From Fidelibacterota bacterium (lineage in GTDB: Bacteria > Marinisomatota > Marinisomatia > Marinisomatales > TCS55), in the NCBI GenBank assembly GCA_004124535.1, contig SCKQ01000021.1:1-37243 (forward strand): a DNA stretch of 37,243 nt, read 5' to 3'. Both the position numbers and the translations under genes were made by a program. Positions 28,862 to 37,243 of this stretch are shown one piece after another. Numbering within the stretch: the first letter of the stretch is position 1; each line of letters opens with the position of its first letter. The notes under the pieces were generated by a model that saw only the letters and a program-made list of their open reading frames with translations, was not told the DNA's origin and searched no databases.

Positions 28862-29365
28862 TTAACTAAAGACTTCTTTAATTGTAATACCGCGCTTGTT
28901 TGCTATAGTAACAGCATCTTGTAAATTTTCGAGAGCATTAACGGTAGCCCTGACAACATTCAGGATATTATTCGAACCATAGCATTTGGATAAAATATTA
29001 TTCACTCCCACTTGTTCCATAATGGCACGAACAGCTGCACCGGCAATAATACCTGTACCTGGAGAAGCGGGTTTCAGCATAACTCTACTGGCCCCGTGTT
29101 TACCCGTAATTTTATGAGGAATTGTACCATTTAATATTGAAGCTCTAAAAATATTTCGTTTAGCATTGTCTTTAGCTTTGGAAATGCAGCCCATGACATC
29201 ATTTGCTTTACCCAAACCAATGCCAACGTGACCTTTGCCATCACCAACCACAACCAGTGCTGAAAAACGAAAACGCTTTCCGCGAGAGGTCACTTTAGCG
29301 ACACGATTGATGCGCACGACTGCTTCTTCTTTAAGATCTAATTCTGCTGGATTAATAATTGCCAA
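28862..29365 (-). CDS. rpsE: 30S ribosomal protein S5
   Basis: S5 takes part in decoding accuracy. The 167 residues carry the S5 N-terminal RNA-binding part ([19 protein letters not shown]) and the C-terminal [20 protein letters not shown] block. A GGAG-type SD precedes the start. Confidence 0.98.
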   Translation of the reverse strand: MAIINPAELDLKEEAVVRINRVAKVTSRGKRFRFSALVVVGDGKGHVGIGLGKANDVMGCISKAKDNAKRNIFRASILNGTIPHKITGKHGASRVMLKPASPGTGIIAGAAVRAIMEQVGVNNILSKCYGSNNILNVVRATVNALENLQDAVTIANKRGITIKEVFS

Positions 29366-29376
29366 TAAAATCTCCT

Positions 29377-29748
29377 TTAAAAAACTAATCCGCCCGCACG
29401 AGCACCATCAGCTAATGCTTTGACGCGGCCGTGATAAGGCAAACCGTTTCTATCAAATACTACTTTCTCAATATCCTTTACTTTTGCTTTGGCAGCGAGT
29501 GCTTCTCCCACTAATTTGCTTTGATTAATTTTACTTGCTGCTTTTTTCAATTTATTTTGTAGGTTTTTATCCAATGTGGAAGCAGACACAAGTGTGGAAC
29601 CTTGCAAATCATCAATGATCTGTGCAGAAATATTTTTCAAACTACGTGAGATCACCAGACGATAACGCTCTGCATGAAACCGATTTTGTCTTCTGCTGCG
29701 ATTACGCCTACGCTCAAAACGAATTTTTTTATCTGAACTTTTACTCAT
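29377..29748 (-). CDS. rplR: 50S ribosomal protein L18
   Basis: L18 binds 5S rRNA. The 123 residues include a very basic start ([20 protein letters not shown]), [21 protein letters not shown], and [20 protein letters not shown]. The extreme C-terminal GARAGGLVF matches the family. Confidence 0.97.
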   Translation of the reverse strand: MSKSSDKKIRFERRRNRSRRQNRFHAERYRLVISRSLKNISAQIIDDLQGSTLVSASTLDKNLQNKLKKAASKINQSKLVGEALAAKAKVKDIEKVVFDRNGLPYHGRVKALADGARAGGLVF

Positions 29749-29751
29749 CTA

Positions 29752-30294
29752 TTAAGTACCTGTGGCAACTGTTTTACCTTGTTTAGAGCGTACATATTCA
29801 TCTTTATAGCGAATACCTTTACCTTTATACGGTTCTGGTTTTCTGAATGAACGAATTTTTGCAGACACTTCACCTACAAGCTGCTTATCAATACCGGAAA
29901 CTGTGATATCTGTCCGTTTGGCTGTGATCTCTATCCCCTCTGGAGGATCAAAATAAATTTCATGTGAATAGCCTAAAAGCAATTGCAAACGACTACCCTG
30001 CATATTGGCTTGAAAACCTATACCTCTTATCTCTAAGTCTTTCGAAAAACCTTCAGAAACACCATGGATTGCGTTTGCAATCAACATACGTGTCGTACCA
30101 TGAATCGAACGATGCATCTTACTATCAGACGAACGTGTGACGTCGATCTGATTGTCAGTTTGTTCTACTTTAATGGCTTGATGAACATTGATCTGCAGTT
30201 CACCTTTTGGGCCTTTTACCGTGACCAAATCGGGTTGAATATCAACCGTGATACTTTCAGGAATAATTACTGGTTCTTTTCCGATTCTTGACAT
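29752..30294 (-). CDS. rplF: 50S ribosomal protein L6
   Basis: L6 lies near the factor-binding site. The 180 residues begin MSRIGKEPVIIPESITVDI, have VTVKGPKGELQ, and end with the conserved KPEPYKGKGIRYKDEYVRSK. Both repeats of the L6 fold are covered. Confidence 0.98.
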   Translation of the reverse strand: MSRIGKEPVIIPESITVDIQPDLVTVKGPKGELQINVHQAIKVEQTDNQIDVTRSSDSKMHRSIHGTTRMLIANAIHGVSEGFSKDLEIRGIGFQANMQGSRLQLLLGYSHEIYFDPPEGIEITAKRTDITVSGIDKQLVGEVSAKIRSFRKPEPYKGKGIRYKDEYVRSKQGKTVATGT

Positions 30295-30298
30295 ATTC

Positions 30299-30697
30299 TT
30301 ACCAAACGTTGCAAATCACTTCACCGCCAACACCAAACTTTTTTGCCATTTTATTTGATATGACACCTTTTGATGTAGACATAATTGAAATTCCTAATCC
30401 ATCGAGTACGCGGGGCAGTTCTTTTTTCCCTTTATACACTCGTAAACCGGGCTTACTTACTCGTTCAATGACTGAAATTACCGGCTTGCCCTGGTAATCA
30501 TATTTCAGAAAAACCCGAATCTGTTTCCTACCTTTATCATCTATCAGGATAAAATCTTCGATATATTTTTCTTCTTTCAGTATAAAAACGATACGTTTCT
30601 TTTCAATAGATGATGGAATTTCTACCCAGCGCTTTCCGGCTTTTAAGCCGTTACGAATCCGTGTCAGCAAATCGGCAATTGGATCTGTCATACTCAT
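30299..30697 (-). CDS. rpsH: 30S ribosomal protein S8
   Basis: S8 is a primary 16S rRNA binder and often the spc-operon repressor. The 132 residues start DPIADLLTRIRNG and end VLDGLGISIMSTSKGVISNK then FGVGGEVICNVW, the typical block. A GGAG SD lies about 10 nt before the first ATG; a second ATG two codons on is possible. Confidence 0.98.
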   Translation of the reverse strand: MSMTDPIADLLTRIRNGLKAGKRWVEIPSSIEKKRIVFILKEEKYIEDFILIDDKGRKQIRVFLKYDYQGKPVISVIERVSKPGLRVYKGKKELPRVLDGLGISIMSTSKGVISNKMAKKFGVGGEVICNVW

Positions 30698-30711
30698 TTA
30701 ACTAATTCTCC

Positions 30712-30897
30712 TTACCAGCTTGCTTTTGTGATACCAGGGATTTCACCTTTTAAGGCCATTTCACGAAAACAAATCCGGCATAAACCAAATTTGCGTAAAT
30801 AGCCATCAGCTCGACCGCAATTGAAACAACGATTATAGCTCCTTGATGAAAACTTTGGTTTTCTTTTTGCTTTTATAATCAGTGATTTTTTTGCCAT
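30712..30897 (-). CDS. rpsN: 30S ribosomal protein S14, zinc type
   Basis: At 61 residues this is the short zinc-binding (C+) form, with [20 protein letters not shown] supplying two CX2C pairs. Its ATG shares one base with the rplE stop. Presence of the zinc form implies normal zinc supply; no second, zinc-free copy is visible here. Confidence 0.97.
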   Translation of the reverse strand: MAKKSLIIKAKRKPKFSSRSYNRCFNCGRADGYLRKFGLCRICFREMALKGEIPGITKASW

Positions 30898-31613
30898 TAA
30901 GCAGCCTCAGCGATTTCTTCTTGTTGGACAGGTTTTTCCCGTAAAGGAAAACCAAATTCTTTTAACAGCCAGTATGCTTCATTGTCGGTACTGGCTGATG
31001 TAGCAATTGTAATATCCATACCGCGGATTGAATCGATTTTATCATAATCAATTTCAGTAAAAACAATCTGCTCTTTAATACCGAAGGAATAATTCCCTTT
31101 TCTATCAAAGGATTTGAAAGAAAGGCCATTGAAATCACGTGTACGCGGTAATGCGATTGAAATAAGTCTTTCGAGGAATTCGTACATGCGATTTCCACGA
31201 AGCGTCACTTTGCATCCCACCGGAAAACCTTTACGGATTTTAAAGTTAGATATGTCCTTCCGTGAACGAGTAACAACCGTTTTTTGACCCGTGATAGAAG
31301 TTAATTCATCAATGGCATTTTCAAGTGCTCTAGGATTAATCTTTGCATCGCCAATACCCATATTGATCGAAATAACAGAAATGCGCGGTACTTCCATTAC
31401 ATTTTTATAACTAAAACGCTTCATCAATGAAGTTACAATTGCTTCTTTATATTGCTTTTTCAAGTTTGGAACGTATGCTTCATTTTTATGAGTTCTCTTT
31501 TTAGATGCACTTTTTTTAGCAGCAGTTTTTTTAGGAGCGCTTTTTTTAGCAGTGCTTTTTTTTGCAACCGGCTTTTTCTTTTTTGGTGTTTCGTTTGTCT
31601 CTTTCTTTGCCAT
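30897..31613 (-). CDS. rplE: 50S ribosomal protein L5 with Lys/Ala-rich N-terminal extension
   Basis: L5 contacts 5S rRNA and P-site tRNA. The core starts near residue 50 ([20 protein letters not shown]) and contains [20 protein letters not shown] and [14 protein letters not shown]. The protein is 238 residues against about 180 normally. Extra sequence is a 46-residue N-terminal arm of KKxAAKKSA-type repeats, plus a short acidic C-terminal tail ([10 protein letters not shown]). The ATG is 4 nt after rplX and has a GAGTAG SD, so the arm is truly encoded. It resembles histone-H1-like tails and may give extra RNA contacts. Confidence 0.97.
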   Translation of the reverse strand: MAKKETNETPKKKKPVAKKSTAKKSAPKKTAAKKSASKKRTHKNEAYVPNLKKQYKEAIVTSLMKRFSYKNVMEVPRISVISINMGIGDAKINPRALENAIDELTSITGQKTVVTRSRKDISNFKIRKGFPVGCKVTLRGNRMYEFLERLISIALPRTRDFNGLSFKSFDRKGNYSFGIKEQIVFTEIDYDKIDSIRGMDITIATSASTDNEAYWLLKEFGFPLREKPVQQEEIAEAA

Positions 31614-31617
31614 AATT

Positions 31618-31923
31618 CTACTCTAACTCTTCACCTGTTTTCACAGCGATTCTTACTTTGCGGCCATTTTCTAAAATCTTATATCCTACCCGAGTGGTGT
31701 TTCCTTTATGGACCGGAAGCATATTTGAAACATGGATTGGTCCTTCTTTTTCCACAAAACCACCGGCAGGATTTTCCTGGGAAGGACGTGTCGCCCGTTT
31801 TATCAAGTTGACTCCTTCAATGATCACCTTATCAGATTCAGGGAAAATATGCAACACTTTGCCTTCTGAACCTTTGTGGTTGCCACTGATTATACGTACC
31901 GTCATTCCTTTCTTAATGTGCAT
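31618..31923 (-). CDS. rplX: 50S ribosomal protein L24
   Basis: L24 is an assembly initiator of the large subunit. The KOW motif is clear in [20 protein letters not shown], with [11 protein letters not shown] later. Length 101 residues. Its ATG shares one base with the rplN stop (TAATG). Confidence 0.97.
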   Translation of the reverse strand: MHIKKGMTVRIISGNHKGSEGKVLHIFPESDKVIIEGVNLIKRATRPSQENPAGGFVEKEGPIHVSNMLPVHKGNTTRVGYKILENGRKVRIAVKTGEELE

Positions 31924-32291
31924 TACAATACCTCCGGCGCCATAGAAATAATTTTCATATAACCGACATCGCGTAATTCCCTGGCTACCGGGCCAAAAAT
32001 GCGTGTTCCCAGTGGTTCACCAGCACTATTCAGTAATACTGCTGCATTATCATCAAAACGGATATACGAACCGTCATTGCGGCGAATTTCTTTCTTTGTA
32101 CGCACGACTACTGCCCGTGAAATATCACCTTTTTTTACCATGCCATTTGGAATAGCATTTTTAACGGTAATCACAATAATATCACCCACGGTTGCATAAC
32201 GTCGTTTGGAACCACCAATAATTTTGAAACACAGGATTTCTTTGGCTCCTGTATTATCTGCAACTTTCAGTCTTGTTTCTTGCTGAATCAC
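31923..32291 (-). CDS. rplN: 50S ribosomal protein L14
   Basis: L14 lies at the subunit interface. The 122 residues contain [34 protein letters not shown] and the ending [20 protein letters not shown], all canonical and of the usual length. Confidence 0.98.
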   Translation of the reverse strand: MIQQETRLKVADNTGAKEILCFKIIGGSKRRYATVGDIIVITVKNAIPNGMVKKGDISRAVVVRTKKEIRRNDGSYIRFDDNAAVLLNSAGEPLGTRIFGPVARELRDVGYMKIISMAPEVL

Positions 32292-32296
32292 TGTCT

Positions 32297-32557
32297 TTAT
32301 CCAATTTTTACTGATTCACGAATAATTTCACTTACTTGCCAACGTTTTCTTTTACTGATTGGTTTTGTTGAAGTGATACGCACAATATCACCTTCTTTAG
32401 GTTCAACGCTGGCGACATGAGCCATATATTTACTTGAATTATCAACGATTTTTTTATACACTTTATGCTTGACACGACGGGTGACTTTCACAATAACAGT
32501 TTTATCCATTTTTGCGCTGATCACTTCGCCGGTGAGAAATTGTCTTTTACGTTCCAT
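32297..32557 (-). CDS. rpsQ: 30S ribosomal protein S17
   Basis: S17 is an OB-fold primary 16S rRNA binder. The 86 residues include [29 protein letters not shown] and [20 protein letters not shown], typical for the family. It follows rpmC by 2 nt. Confidence 0.97.
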   Translation of the reverse strand: MERKRQFLTGEVISAKMDKTVIVKVTRRVKHKVYKKIVDNSSKYMAHVASVEPKEGDIVRITSTKPISKRKRWQVSEIIRESVKIG

Positions 32558-32559
32558 AA

Positions 32560-32775
32560 TTATTTTGAACCCTTTTCTTTTCTAACACCCAATTCAAATT
32601 CATGCATTACTGTTTTGATCTGGGCAATCTCTTTTTTCAAATGTCTTAATTGTAAGGGGTTTTCCAACTGCTGCAAAGATTTCTGAAAACGCAGATTTTG
32701 CAAAGCTTCCACATCTTCGTGGAGCTTTACATCCAATTCTGACGTTGTCATTTCATTTAATTCTGAATGTTTCAT
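32560..32775 (-). CDS. rpmC: 50S ribosomal protein L29
   Basis: L29 lies at the peptide exit and helps dock SRP and trigger factor. This is a 71-residue two-helix protein with ELNEMTTSELDVKLHED, LRFQKSLQQLENPLQLRHLK and KKEIAQIKTVMHE. Its ATG shares a base with the rplP stop. Confidence 0.95.
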   Translation of the reverse strand: MKHSELNEMTTSELDVKLHEDVEALQNLRFQKSLQQLENPLQLRHLKKEIAQIKTVMHEFELGVRKEKGSK

Positions 32776-33188
32776 TATATTTCTCTCCGCTCAACAATTT
32801 TTGTCTTTACGGGCAATTTATGAGAAGCGTTTGTAAATGCCAGTTCTGCCATTTCACGATCGACACCTCCCACTTCAAATAGTATTCGCCCGGGCTTTAC
32901 AACGGCTACCCAGTATTCCGGCGACCCTTTACCCTTACCCATCCGGGTTTCAGCTGGTTTCTTGGTGATGGGTTTATCTGGGAAAATACGAATCCACATT
33001 TTACCAGTTTTGCGAACCACCCTGGAAATTGTGATACGGGCAGCTTCAATCTGGCGGGCAGTTATCCAACTCGACTCTATTGCTTTCAAGCCATAACTGC
33101 CAAATGACACTTTATTACCTCGTGTTGCCATTCCACGGCGATTACCGCGATGGTGACGACGAAATTTTACTTTTTTAGGTTCTAACAT
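32775..33188 (-). CDS. rplP: 50S ribosomal protein L16
   Basis: L16 organises the A-site tRNA region. The 137 residues begin [20 protein letters not shown] and hold [40 protein letters not shown] and [11 protein letters not shown]. All conserved blocks are intact. Confidence 0.98.
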   Translation of the reverse strand: MLEPKKVKFRRHHRGNRRGMATRGNKVSFGSYGLKAIESSWITARQIEAARITISRVVRKTGKMWIRIFPDKPITKKPAETRMGKGKGSPEYWVAVVKPGRILFEVGGVDREMAELAFTNASHKLPVKTKIVERREI

Positions 33189-33196
33189 TATGTTAC

Positions 33197-33820
33197 TTAA
33201 ACCGTATTACCATTACAAATCCAAACTTTAATCCCAATGACTCCATATGTCGTTTGGGCTTCTGTCAACGCATAGTCAATGTCTGCGCGTAATGTGTGCA
33301 GCGGGACGCGGCCTTCATGAAACTTTTCGCTGCGGGCAATTTCTGTTCCGCCAAGCCGGCCGGCAACGTTGATTCGAATACCTTGGGCCCCCATACGCAT
33401 GGTGGATTGAATCGCTTTATTGACTACACGTCTGTAAGAAATCTTTTTTAACAATTGGTGTGCAATATTTGCGCCAACCAGAGCAGCGTCTAATTCGGGA
33501 CGCTTTACTTCTGAAATATTTATCTGTACGCCTTTTTCTGTAAGCTGATTCATTTCTTCTTTCAAACGATTCACTTCTTCACCACCTTTACCGATGACAA
33601 TACCGGGGCGTGCTGTATGGATAGTGACAGTGATAATTTTTGAAGTCCGACTGATATCAACACGGGAAATACCGGCATTGGGCATACGATGCTGGATATA
33701 TTTACGAATCTTAACATCTTCTTCCAGTTCAGCGGCAAATGATTTATCAGCATACCAATTTGAACTCCAATTCTTATTGACAATTAAACGAAAACCGATT
33801 GGATGTGTTTTTTGGCCCAA
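33197..33820 (-). CDS. rpsC: 30S ribosomal protein S3
   Basis: S3 lines the mRNA entry tunnel. The 207 residues start [18 protein letters not shown], carry a KH domain with the GxxG loop ([19 protein letters not shown]), and end [16 protein letters not shown]. It lacks the longer C-terminal tail of some S3 proteins. Confidence 0.98.
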   Translation of the reverse strand: MGQKTHPIGFRLIVNKNWSSNWYADKSFAAELEEDVKIRKYIQHRMPNAGISRVDISRTSKIITVTIHTARPGIVIGKGGEEVNRLKEEMNQLTEKGVQINISEVKRPELDAALVGANIAHQLLKKISYRRVVNKAIQSTMRMGAQGIRINVAGRLGGTEIARSEKFHEGRVPLHTLRADIDYALTEAQTTYGVIGIKVWICNGNTV

Positions 33821-33829
33821 AATGTCTCC

Positions 33830-34171
33830 TTACGCGTCACTCACTACAACAGTGACATGACTTGTTGGTTTATTTAATCGTGAAATACGACCCATGGATG
33901 CTGGTCTAAATCGTTTCATATGAGGCCCACCATTTACAAATGCTTTCGACACGATCAATCCATCCGGATCGATATTTGCATCTTCAGCTTTCTGTAACAG
34001 GTTACTCACCGCAGAACGCAATGTTTTCTCAATTACTTCTGAACCTTTCTTTGGAGAAAAATGTAGATAATTCAAAGCATCACCGACTTTTTTACCACGT
34101 ACTTCATCTATCACGATGCGGATTTTTCGTGGTGATTGTCTAACGTATCTGCTACAGGCTTGAGCTTCCAT
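33830..34171 (-). CDS. rplV: 50S ribosomal protein L22
   Basis: L22 reaches into the exit tunnel and is a macrolide-sensitivity site. The 113 residues include RYVRQSPRKIRIVIDEVRGK, ALNYLHFSPKK and the beta-hairpin end RFRPASMGRISRLNKPTSHV. It is 2 nt from rpsS. Confidence 0.97.
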   Translation of the reverse strand: MEAQACSRYVRQSPRKIRIVIDEVRGKKVGDALNYLHFSPKKGSEVIEKTLRSAVSNLLQKAEDANIDPDGLIVSKAFVNGGPHMKRFRPASMGRISRLNKPTSHVTVVVSDA

Positions 34172-34173
34172 GG

Positions 34174-34440
34174 CTATTTACGATCTCCGGAGTGCATTCT
34201 AAAAATTCGAGTCGGGGCAAATTCACCCAGCTTATGTCCAACCATATTTTCCGAAATAAAAACAGGGATAAATTTATTCCCATTATGAATAGCGAAAGTG
34301 TGGCCCACAAAGTCAGGAGTGATCATTGAGCGCCGTGACCATGTTTTAATCACTTTTTTCTTACCACCATCATTCATTCCCTGAACTTTCTTCAGGAGTT
34401 TTTCATCAACGTAGGGTCCTTTTTTTAAGGATCTTGCCAT
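34174..34440 (-). CDS. rpsS: 30S ribosomal protein S19
   Basis: S19 is in the small-subunit head near the A site. The 88 residues start [19 protein letters not shown] and have [20 protein letters not shown] and [19 protein letters not shown]. It lies 1 nt after rplB. Confidence 0.98.
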   Translation of the reverse strand: MARSLKKGPYVDEKLLKKVQGMNDGGKKKVIKTWSRRSMITPDFVGHTFAIHNGNKFIPVFISENMVGHKLGEFAPTRIFRMHSGDRK

Positions 34441-34441
34441 C

Positions 34442-35266
34442 CTACTTTCTCCTCTTCACGATATAATCATTTGATTTCTTGTTCTTTTTTCTGGTATTAT
34501 ACCCTTTGGTAGGCTTACCCCAAGGTGTCGTAGGATGACGACCGCCTGAGGATTTTCCTTCACCACCACCCATGGGGTGATCGACAGGATTCATGGCCAC
34601 ACCGCGGACAGTTGGCCTACGGCCTAACCAGCGGCTGCGGCCTGCTTTACCCGAAACAACTTGTTCATGAGATTTATTACCAACCTCACCCAATGTGGCT
34701 AAACATTCATCACGTACCATGCGAATTTCCCCAGATGGTAATTTCAACGTGGCGAATCCACCATCAAGAGCCATGACCTGTGCAGCTGCACCGGCGCTAC
34801 GTACCATTTGACCCCCATTACCGGGATTCAATTCAACATTATGTACAAACATACCTGTAGGTATTTTTGATAGCGGTAAAGCATTTCCGATTTTCATTGG
34901 AGCATTTTTCCCAGATAAAACTGTGTCTCCAACTTTGATTCCAAAAGGAGATAGGATATAACGTTTTTCACCATCAGCGTAATAAAGCAATGCGATATTT
35001 GCAGAACGATTCGGATCATATTCTATTCCAGCTACTTTTGCAGGAATATCGTGTTTGTTCCGTTTAAAATCAATGATACGATAGCGTTGTTTATGACCAC
35101 CCCCACGATGACGTGTGGTGATTCTACCTTGATTATTACGACCGCCTGTCTTACGCTTGGCTTCTGTTAAACTTTTTTCCGGAGTATTCTTCGTGATTTC
35201 TGAAAAGTCCGGCCTTGTTGCAAAACGATTTCCAGGAGTTGTTGGTTTGAGTGTCCGAATACCCAT
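34442..35266 (-). CDS. rplB: 50S ribosomal protein L2
   Basis: L2 is close to the peptidyl-transferase centre. The 274 residues start [20 protein letters not shown] and include [20 protein letters not shown] and [20 protein letters not shown]. The conserved first His of DHP is kept; the next His of the E. coli sequence is Met here, as is common in Bacteroidota-type genomes, which supports the placement of this organism. The ATG overlaps the rplW stop in TAATG. Confidence 0.98.
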   Translation of the reverse strand: MGIRTLKPTTPGNRFATRPDFSEITKNTPEKSLTEAKRKTGGRNNQGRITTRHRGGGHKQRYRIIDFKRNKHDIPAKVAGIEYDPNRSANIALLYYADGEKRYILSPFGIKVGDTVLSGKNAPMKIGNALPLSKIPTGMFVHNVELNPGNGGQMVRSAGAAAQVMALDGGFATLKLPSGEIRMVRDECLATLGEVGNKSHEQVVSGKAGRSRWLGRRPTVRGVAMNPVDHPMGGGEGKSSGGRHPTTPWGKPTKGYNTRKKNKKSNDYIVKRRK

Positions 35267-35583
35267 TATCCAGCATCTCCCCTTATGAGATCAATCGTTG
35301 AACCTTCTTTCAACGTAATAATTGCTTTTTTCCAATCGGAACGATGCCCAGACGTGCGTATAGTCCGCCCACCACTGCGGACAGTCATTTGTTTGGCTTT
35401 GCCCAATCTGTTCATTGTAGCTACATTTGCAACTTCTACATCAAATCTTTTTTCGACTGCATCCTTGATCTCGATCTTATTAGCAGAACTATCTACGTGA
35501 AAAGCATATTTTCTTTGAGTTTCTTCCAACTGACTCATTTTTTCAGTAAATAAAGGTTTAATAATGATTTCTCGTACTGACAT
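35266..35583 (-). CDS. rplW: 50S ribosomal protein L23
   Basis: L23 forms the docking site for trigger factor and SRP at the tunnel exit. The 105 residues contain [35 protein letters not shown] and [20 protein letters not shown]. Both of its junctions are TAATG overlaps. Confidence 0.97.
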   Translation of the reverse strand: MSVREIIIKPLFTEKMSQLEETQRKYAFHVDSSANKIEIKDAVEKRFDVEVANVATMNRLGKAKQMTVRSGGRTIRTSGHRSDWKKAIITLKEGSTIDLIRGDAG

Positions 35584-36212
35584 TATTTCACCATCAATTG
35601 TTCAGTTAAAGCTTCAACACCGCTTTTTTCAATAAGGATCACATCACAATCGATAAGATCATAGGTACTGGCATGAGCTGCTTCCAGTATGGCAACATTG
35701 GGCAGGTTCCTACCGGCCAAAAACACTGAATCCTTGCCTTCACCCAACAAAACGGCTACTTTTTTTTCTGATATATTCAAATCACTCAAGATTTTTGAAA
35801 ATTCTTTAGTTTTTGACGCTGAAATATTCAATTCATCGATAACAATTACTGCATCGTTTTTGGTTTTATGTGAAAGCACAGATCGGCGAGCCAAACCCTT
35901 CATTTTTTTAGGGAGTTTATACGAATAACCATGTGGTTCTGGACCAAAAACGGTACCGCCGCCCTTCCATAAAGGCGATCGAGTTGATCCGGCACGAGCA
36001 ACACCTCGGCCTTTTTGTTTAAAAGGCTTACGACCGCCACCTCTAACCTTGCTTCTATTTTTAGCAGCATGTGTGCCTTGACGGCTATTTGTCAATTCAG
36101 ACTGTACAGCTCGAAATACAGCATCTTCATGGGGTTCAATCCCGAACACAGTATTATTGAGCTTCACTTTTGAAACTTTGCTTCCATCCTGTTTATATAC
36201 TTGAACTTCCAT
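35583..36212 (-). CDS. rplD: 50S ribosomal protein L4
   Basis: L4 lines the exit tunnel; in E. coli it also autoregulates the S10 operon. The 209 residues contain GGGRKPFKQKGRGVARAGST, SPLWKGGGTVFGPEPHGY and a normal C-terminal domain ending ALTEQLMVK. It lies 2 nt after rplC. Confidence 0.98.
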   Translation of the reverse strand: MEVQVYKQDGSKVSKVKLNNTVFGIEPHEDAVFRAVQSELTNSRQGTHAAKNRSKVRGGGRKPFKQKGRGVARAGSTRSPLWKGGGTVFGPEPHGYSYKLPKKMKGLARRSVLSHKTKNDAVIVIDELNISASKTKEFSKILSDLNISEKKVAVLLGEGKDSVFLAGRNLPNVAILEAAHASTYDLIDCDVILIEKSGVEALTEQLMVK

Positions 36213-36214
36213 GA

Positions 36215-36832
36215 TTATTTCTTAATCAGTATAAAACTGTTTTGTACTCCAGGTACTGCACCTTTTATGAGTAATTGATTTTTTTCACCATCAACGCGCA
36301 CAACTTCGAGATTCTTCACTGTGACTTTTTCAACGCCCATATGCCCTGCCATGCGCATTCCTTTAAACACTCGTGAAGGATCAGATCCTTGTCCAATTGA
36401 ACCTGGAGAGCGTAAATATTCTTTCTGCCCGTGAGTCAATGGACCCCTGCTAAAACCATGACGTTTAATTACACCAGCAAAACCTTTGCCTTTTGAAGTA
36501 CCAGTCACATTCACAAGATCACCTTTTTTGAAGATAGACGCTCCAAATTCCTGACCTATTTCATAATCAAAACCTTGTATCGGTTCAAATTCAGATAAAA
36601 TACGCTTTGGGGTGGTTTTTGCTTTGTCAAACATACCTTTCATTGGTTTATTTGTATGTTTTTCTTTCCGTTCACCAAAGCCCAGCTGAACAGCAGCATA
36701 ACCATCTTTAATTTCAGTTTTCACTTGCGTCACAACACATGGGCCAGCTTCAACAACCGTAACCGGAAACATGGTTCCATGATCCCCAAAAACTTGTGTC
36801 ATACCAATTTTTTTACCAATCAACCCGCGCAT
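36215..36832 (-). CDS. rplC: 50S ribosomal protein L3
   Basis: L3 nucleates large-subunit assembly. The 205 residues start MRGLIGKKIGMTQVFGDHG, and contain KGKGFAGVIKRHGFSRGPL, then RSPGSIGQGSDPSRVFKGM and the AGHMGVEKVTVKNLEVVR block. It lies 2 nt after rpsJ. Confidence 0.98.
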   Translation of the reverse strand: MRGLIGKKIGMTQVFGDHGTMFPVTVVEAGPCVVTQVKTEIKDGYAAVQLGFGERKEKHTNKPMKGMFDKAKTTPKRILSEFEPIQGFDYEIGQEFGASIFKKGDLVNVTGTSKGKGFAGVIKRHGFSRGPLTHGQKEYLRSPGSIGQGSDPSRVFKGMRMAGHMGVEKVTVKNLEVVRVDGEKNQLLIKGAVPGVQNSFILIKK

Positions 36833-36834
36833 AA

Positions 36835-37143
36835 TTACACCTTGATTTGAATATCAACTCCAGCTGGTAAGTCTAACTTCATTAGCGCTTCAACTGTTTT
36901 TGGAGTGGAATTTAAAATATCAACAACTCGTTTGTGTATCTTCGTCTGAAACTGTTCTCTTGATTTCTTATCTACGAATGGAGATCTAAGCACAGTATAT
37001 ATCGTTCGTTTTGTAGGCATTGGGATTGGTCCGGAGATAACTGCTCCAGTGGATTTTGCTGTTTTTACGATCTTTTCTGTGGATTTATCCAACAGATGAT
37101 GATCGTATGCTTTGAGACTTATACGTATGGTTTGGTTCGCCAT
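36835..37143 (-). CDS. rpsJ: 30S ribosomal protein S10
   Basis: S10 is in the small-subunit head and also serves in transcription antitermination with NusB. The true start is ATG 37143, giving 102 residues ([39 protein letters not shown]). The open frame runs on to 37239 only because it reads through the tuf end in another frame. It begins 10 nt after the tuf stop, with AAGGAATAT in the gap as a likely SD. Confidence 0.98.
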   Translation of the reverse strand: MANQTIRISLKAYDHHLLDKSTEKIVKTAKSTGAVISGPIPMPTKRTIYTVLRSPFVDKKSREQFQTKIHKRVVDILNSTPKTVEALMKLDLPAGVDIQIKV

Positions 37144-37153
37144 TTTATATTCC

Positions 37154-37243
37154 TTACTCAACAATCTCCGTAACAACACCAGCGCCGACTGTCCGGCCGC
37201 CTTCACGGATGGCAAAACGCAGTTCCTTATCCATGGCAATCGA
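37154..37243 (-). CDS. tuf: Elongation factor Tu, C-terminal end (partial, runs off the window)
   Basis: The last 29 codons read [20 protein letters not shown] then AGVVTEIVE and TAA, the standard EF-Tu C-terminus. The rest lies beyond 37243. Its presence just before rpsJ shows that a str-type tuf gene leads into the S10 cluster. Confidence 0.96.
   Translation of the reverse strand, partial: SIAMDKELRFAIREGGRTVGAGVVTEIVE

Noticed and set aside
31490..31570. T-rich periodic block as a tandem repeat or regulatory array
   Set aside because: It is the codons of the Lys/Ala-rich arm of L5, in frame, so coding bias explains the periodicity.
37144..37239. 32-residue N-terminal extension of S10 in the long open frame
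   Set aside because: These bases are the end of tuf in another frame; S10 homologues start at MANQTIRIS and an SD lies just before that ATG.

Overview
The window reads as a chromosomal segment of a moderately AT-rich, Gram-negative marine-type bacterium of the Fibrobacterota-Chlorobiota-Bacteroidota neighbourhood, most likely Candidatus Marinimicrobia (SAR406). The basis is a secreted protein with a type IX secretion (T9SS) type A C-terminal sorting domain (NYPNPFNP ... KKMVLLK), the L2 signature DHPMGGGEG, and the general mix of genes. The lineage is inferred, not proven. Almost everything is on the minus strand, so read from high to low coordinates.

Region 1 (37243 down to 22964) is one unbroken ribosomal superoperon: the 3' end of tuf, then rpsJ-rplC-D-W-B-rpsS-rplV-rpsC-rplP-rpmC-rpsQ-rplN-X-E-rpsN-rpsH-rplF-R-rpsE-rpmD-rplO-secY-map-infA-rpmJ-rpsM-K-D-rpoA-rplQ (S10, spc and alpha clusters joined; no adk between secY and map). 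Gaps are tiny and many junctions share a base in TAATG. An intrinsic terminator follows rplQ, but it lies inside the first codons of the next gene, a secreted GH10-like hydrolase.

Region 2 (22958 to 17314) holds that hydrolase, hutU-hutI (two steps of histidine degradation), and the only large plus-strand gene, a fused prenol kinase/prenyl-phosphate kinase (VTE5-like plus DUF92/VTE6-like). A solitary scrap of a T9SS sorting domain lies between the convergent hutI and kinase genes.

Region 3 (17256 to 9045) is a tightly coupled run: Tat-exported flavin amine oxidase, fold-type IV aminotransferase, sulfotransferase-like protein and methyltransferase. It is followed by a broken class III aminotransferase, a membrane-anchored GH2 beta-galactosidase, and a second methyltransferase. 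The aminotransferase/sulfotransferase pair resembles the two halves of a plant fusion protein.

Region 4 (9044 to 1) is looser accessory DNA: a 2Fe-2S ferredoxin and a class III cyclase-Rieske protein that were almost certainly one polypeptide, now split by a single in-frame TAA. Then come an SDR oxidoreductase, a secreted PDZ protein, a decayed barrel-like fragment with a small ORF, RNase R, a small Cys-rich lipoprotein, and a secreted endonuclease I/beta-helix/T9SS fusion. Several short repeats here are copies of the beginnings and ends of T9SS cargo genes, which suggests recombination at gene ends. I saw no rRNA, tRNA, CRISPR array or complete insertion sequence.
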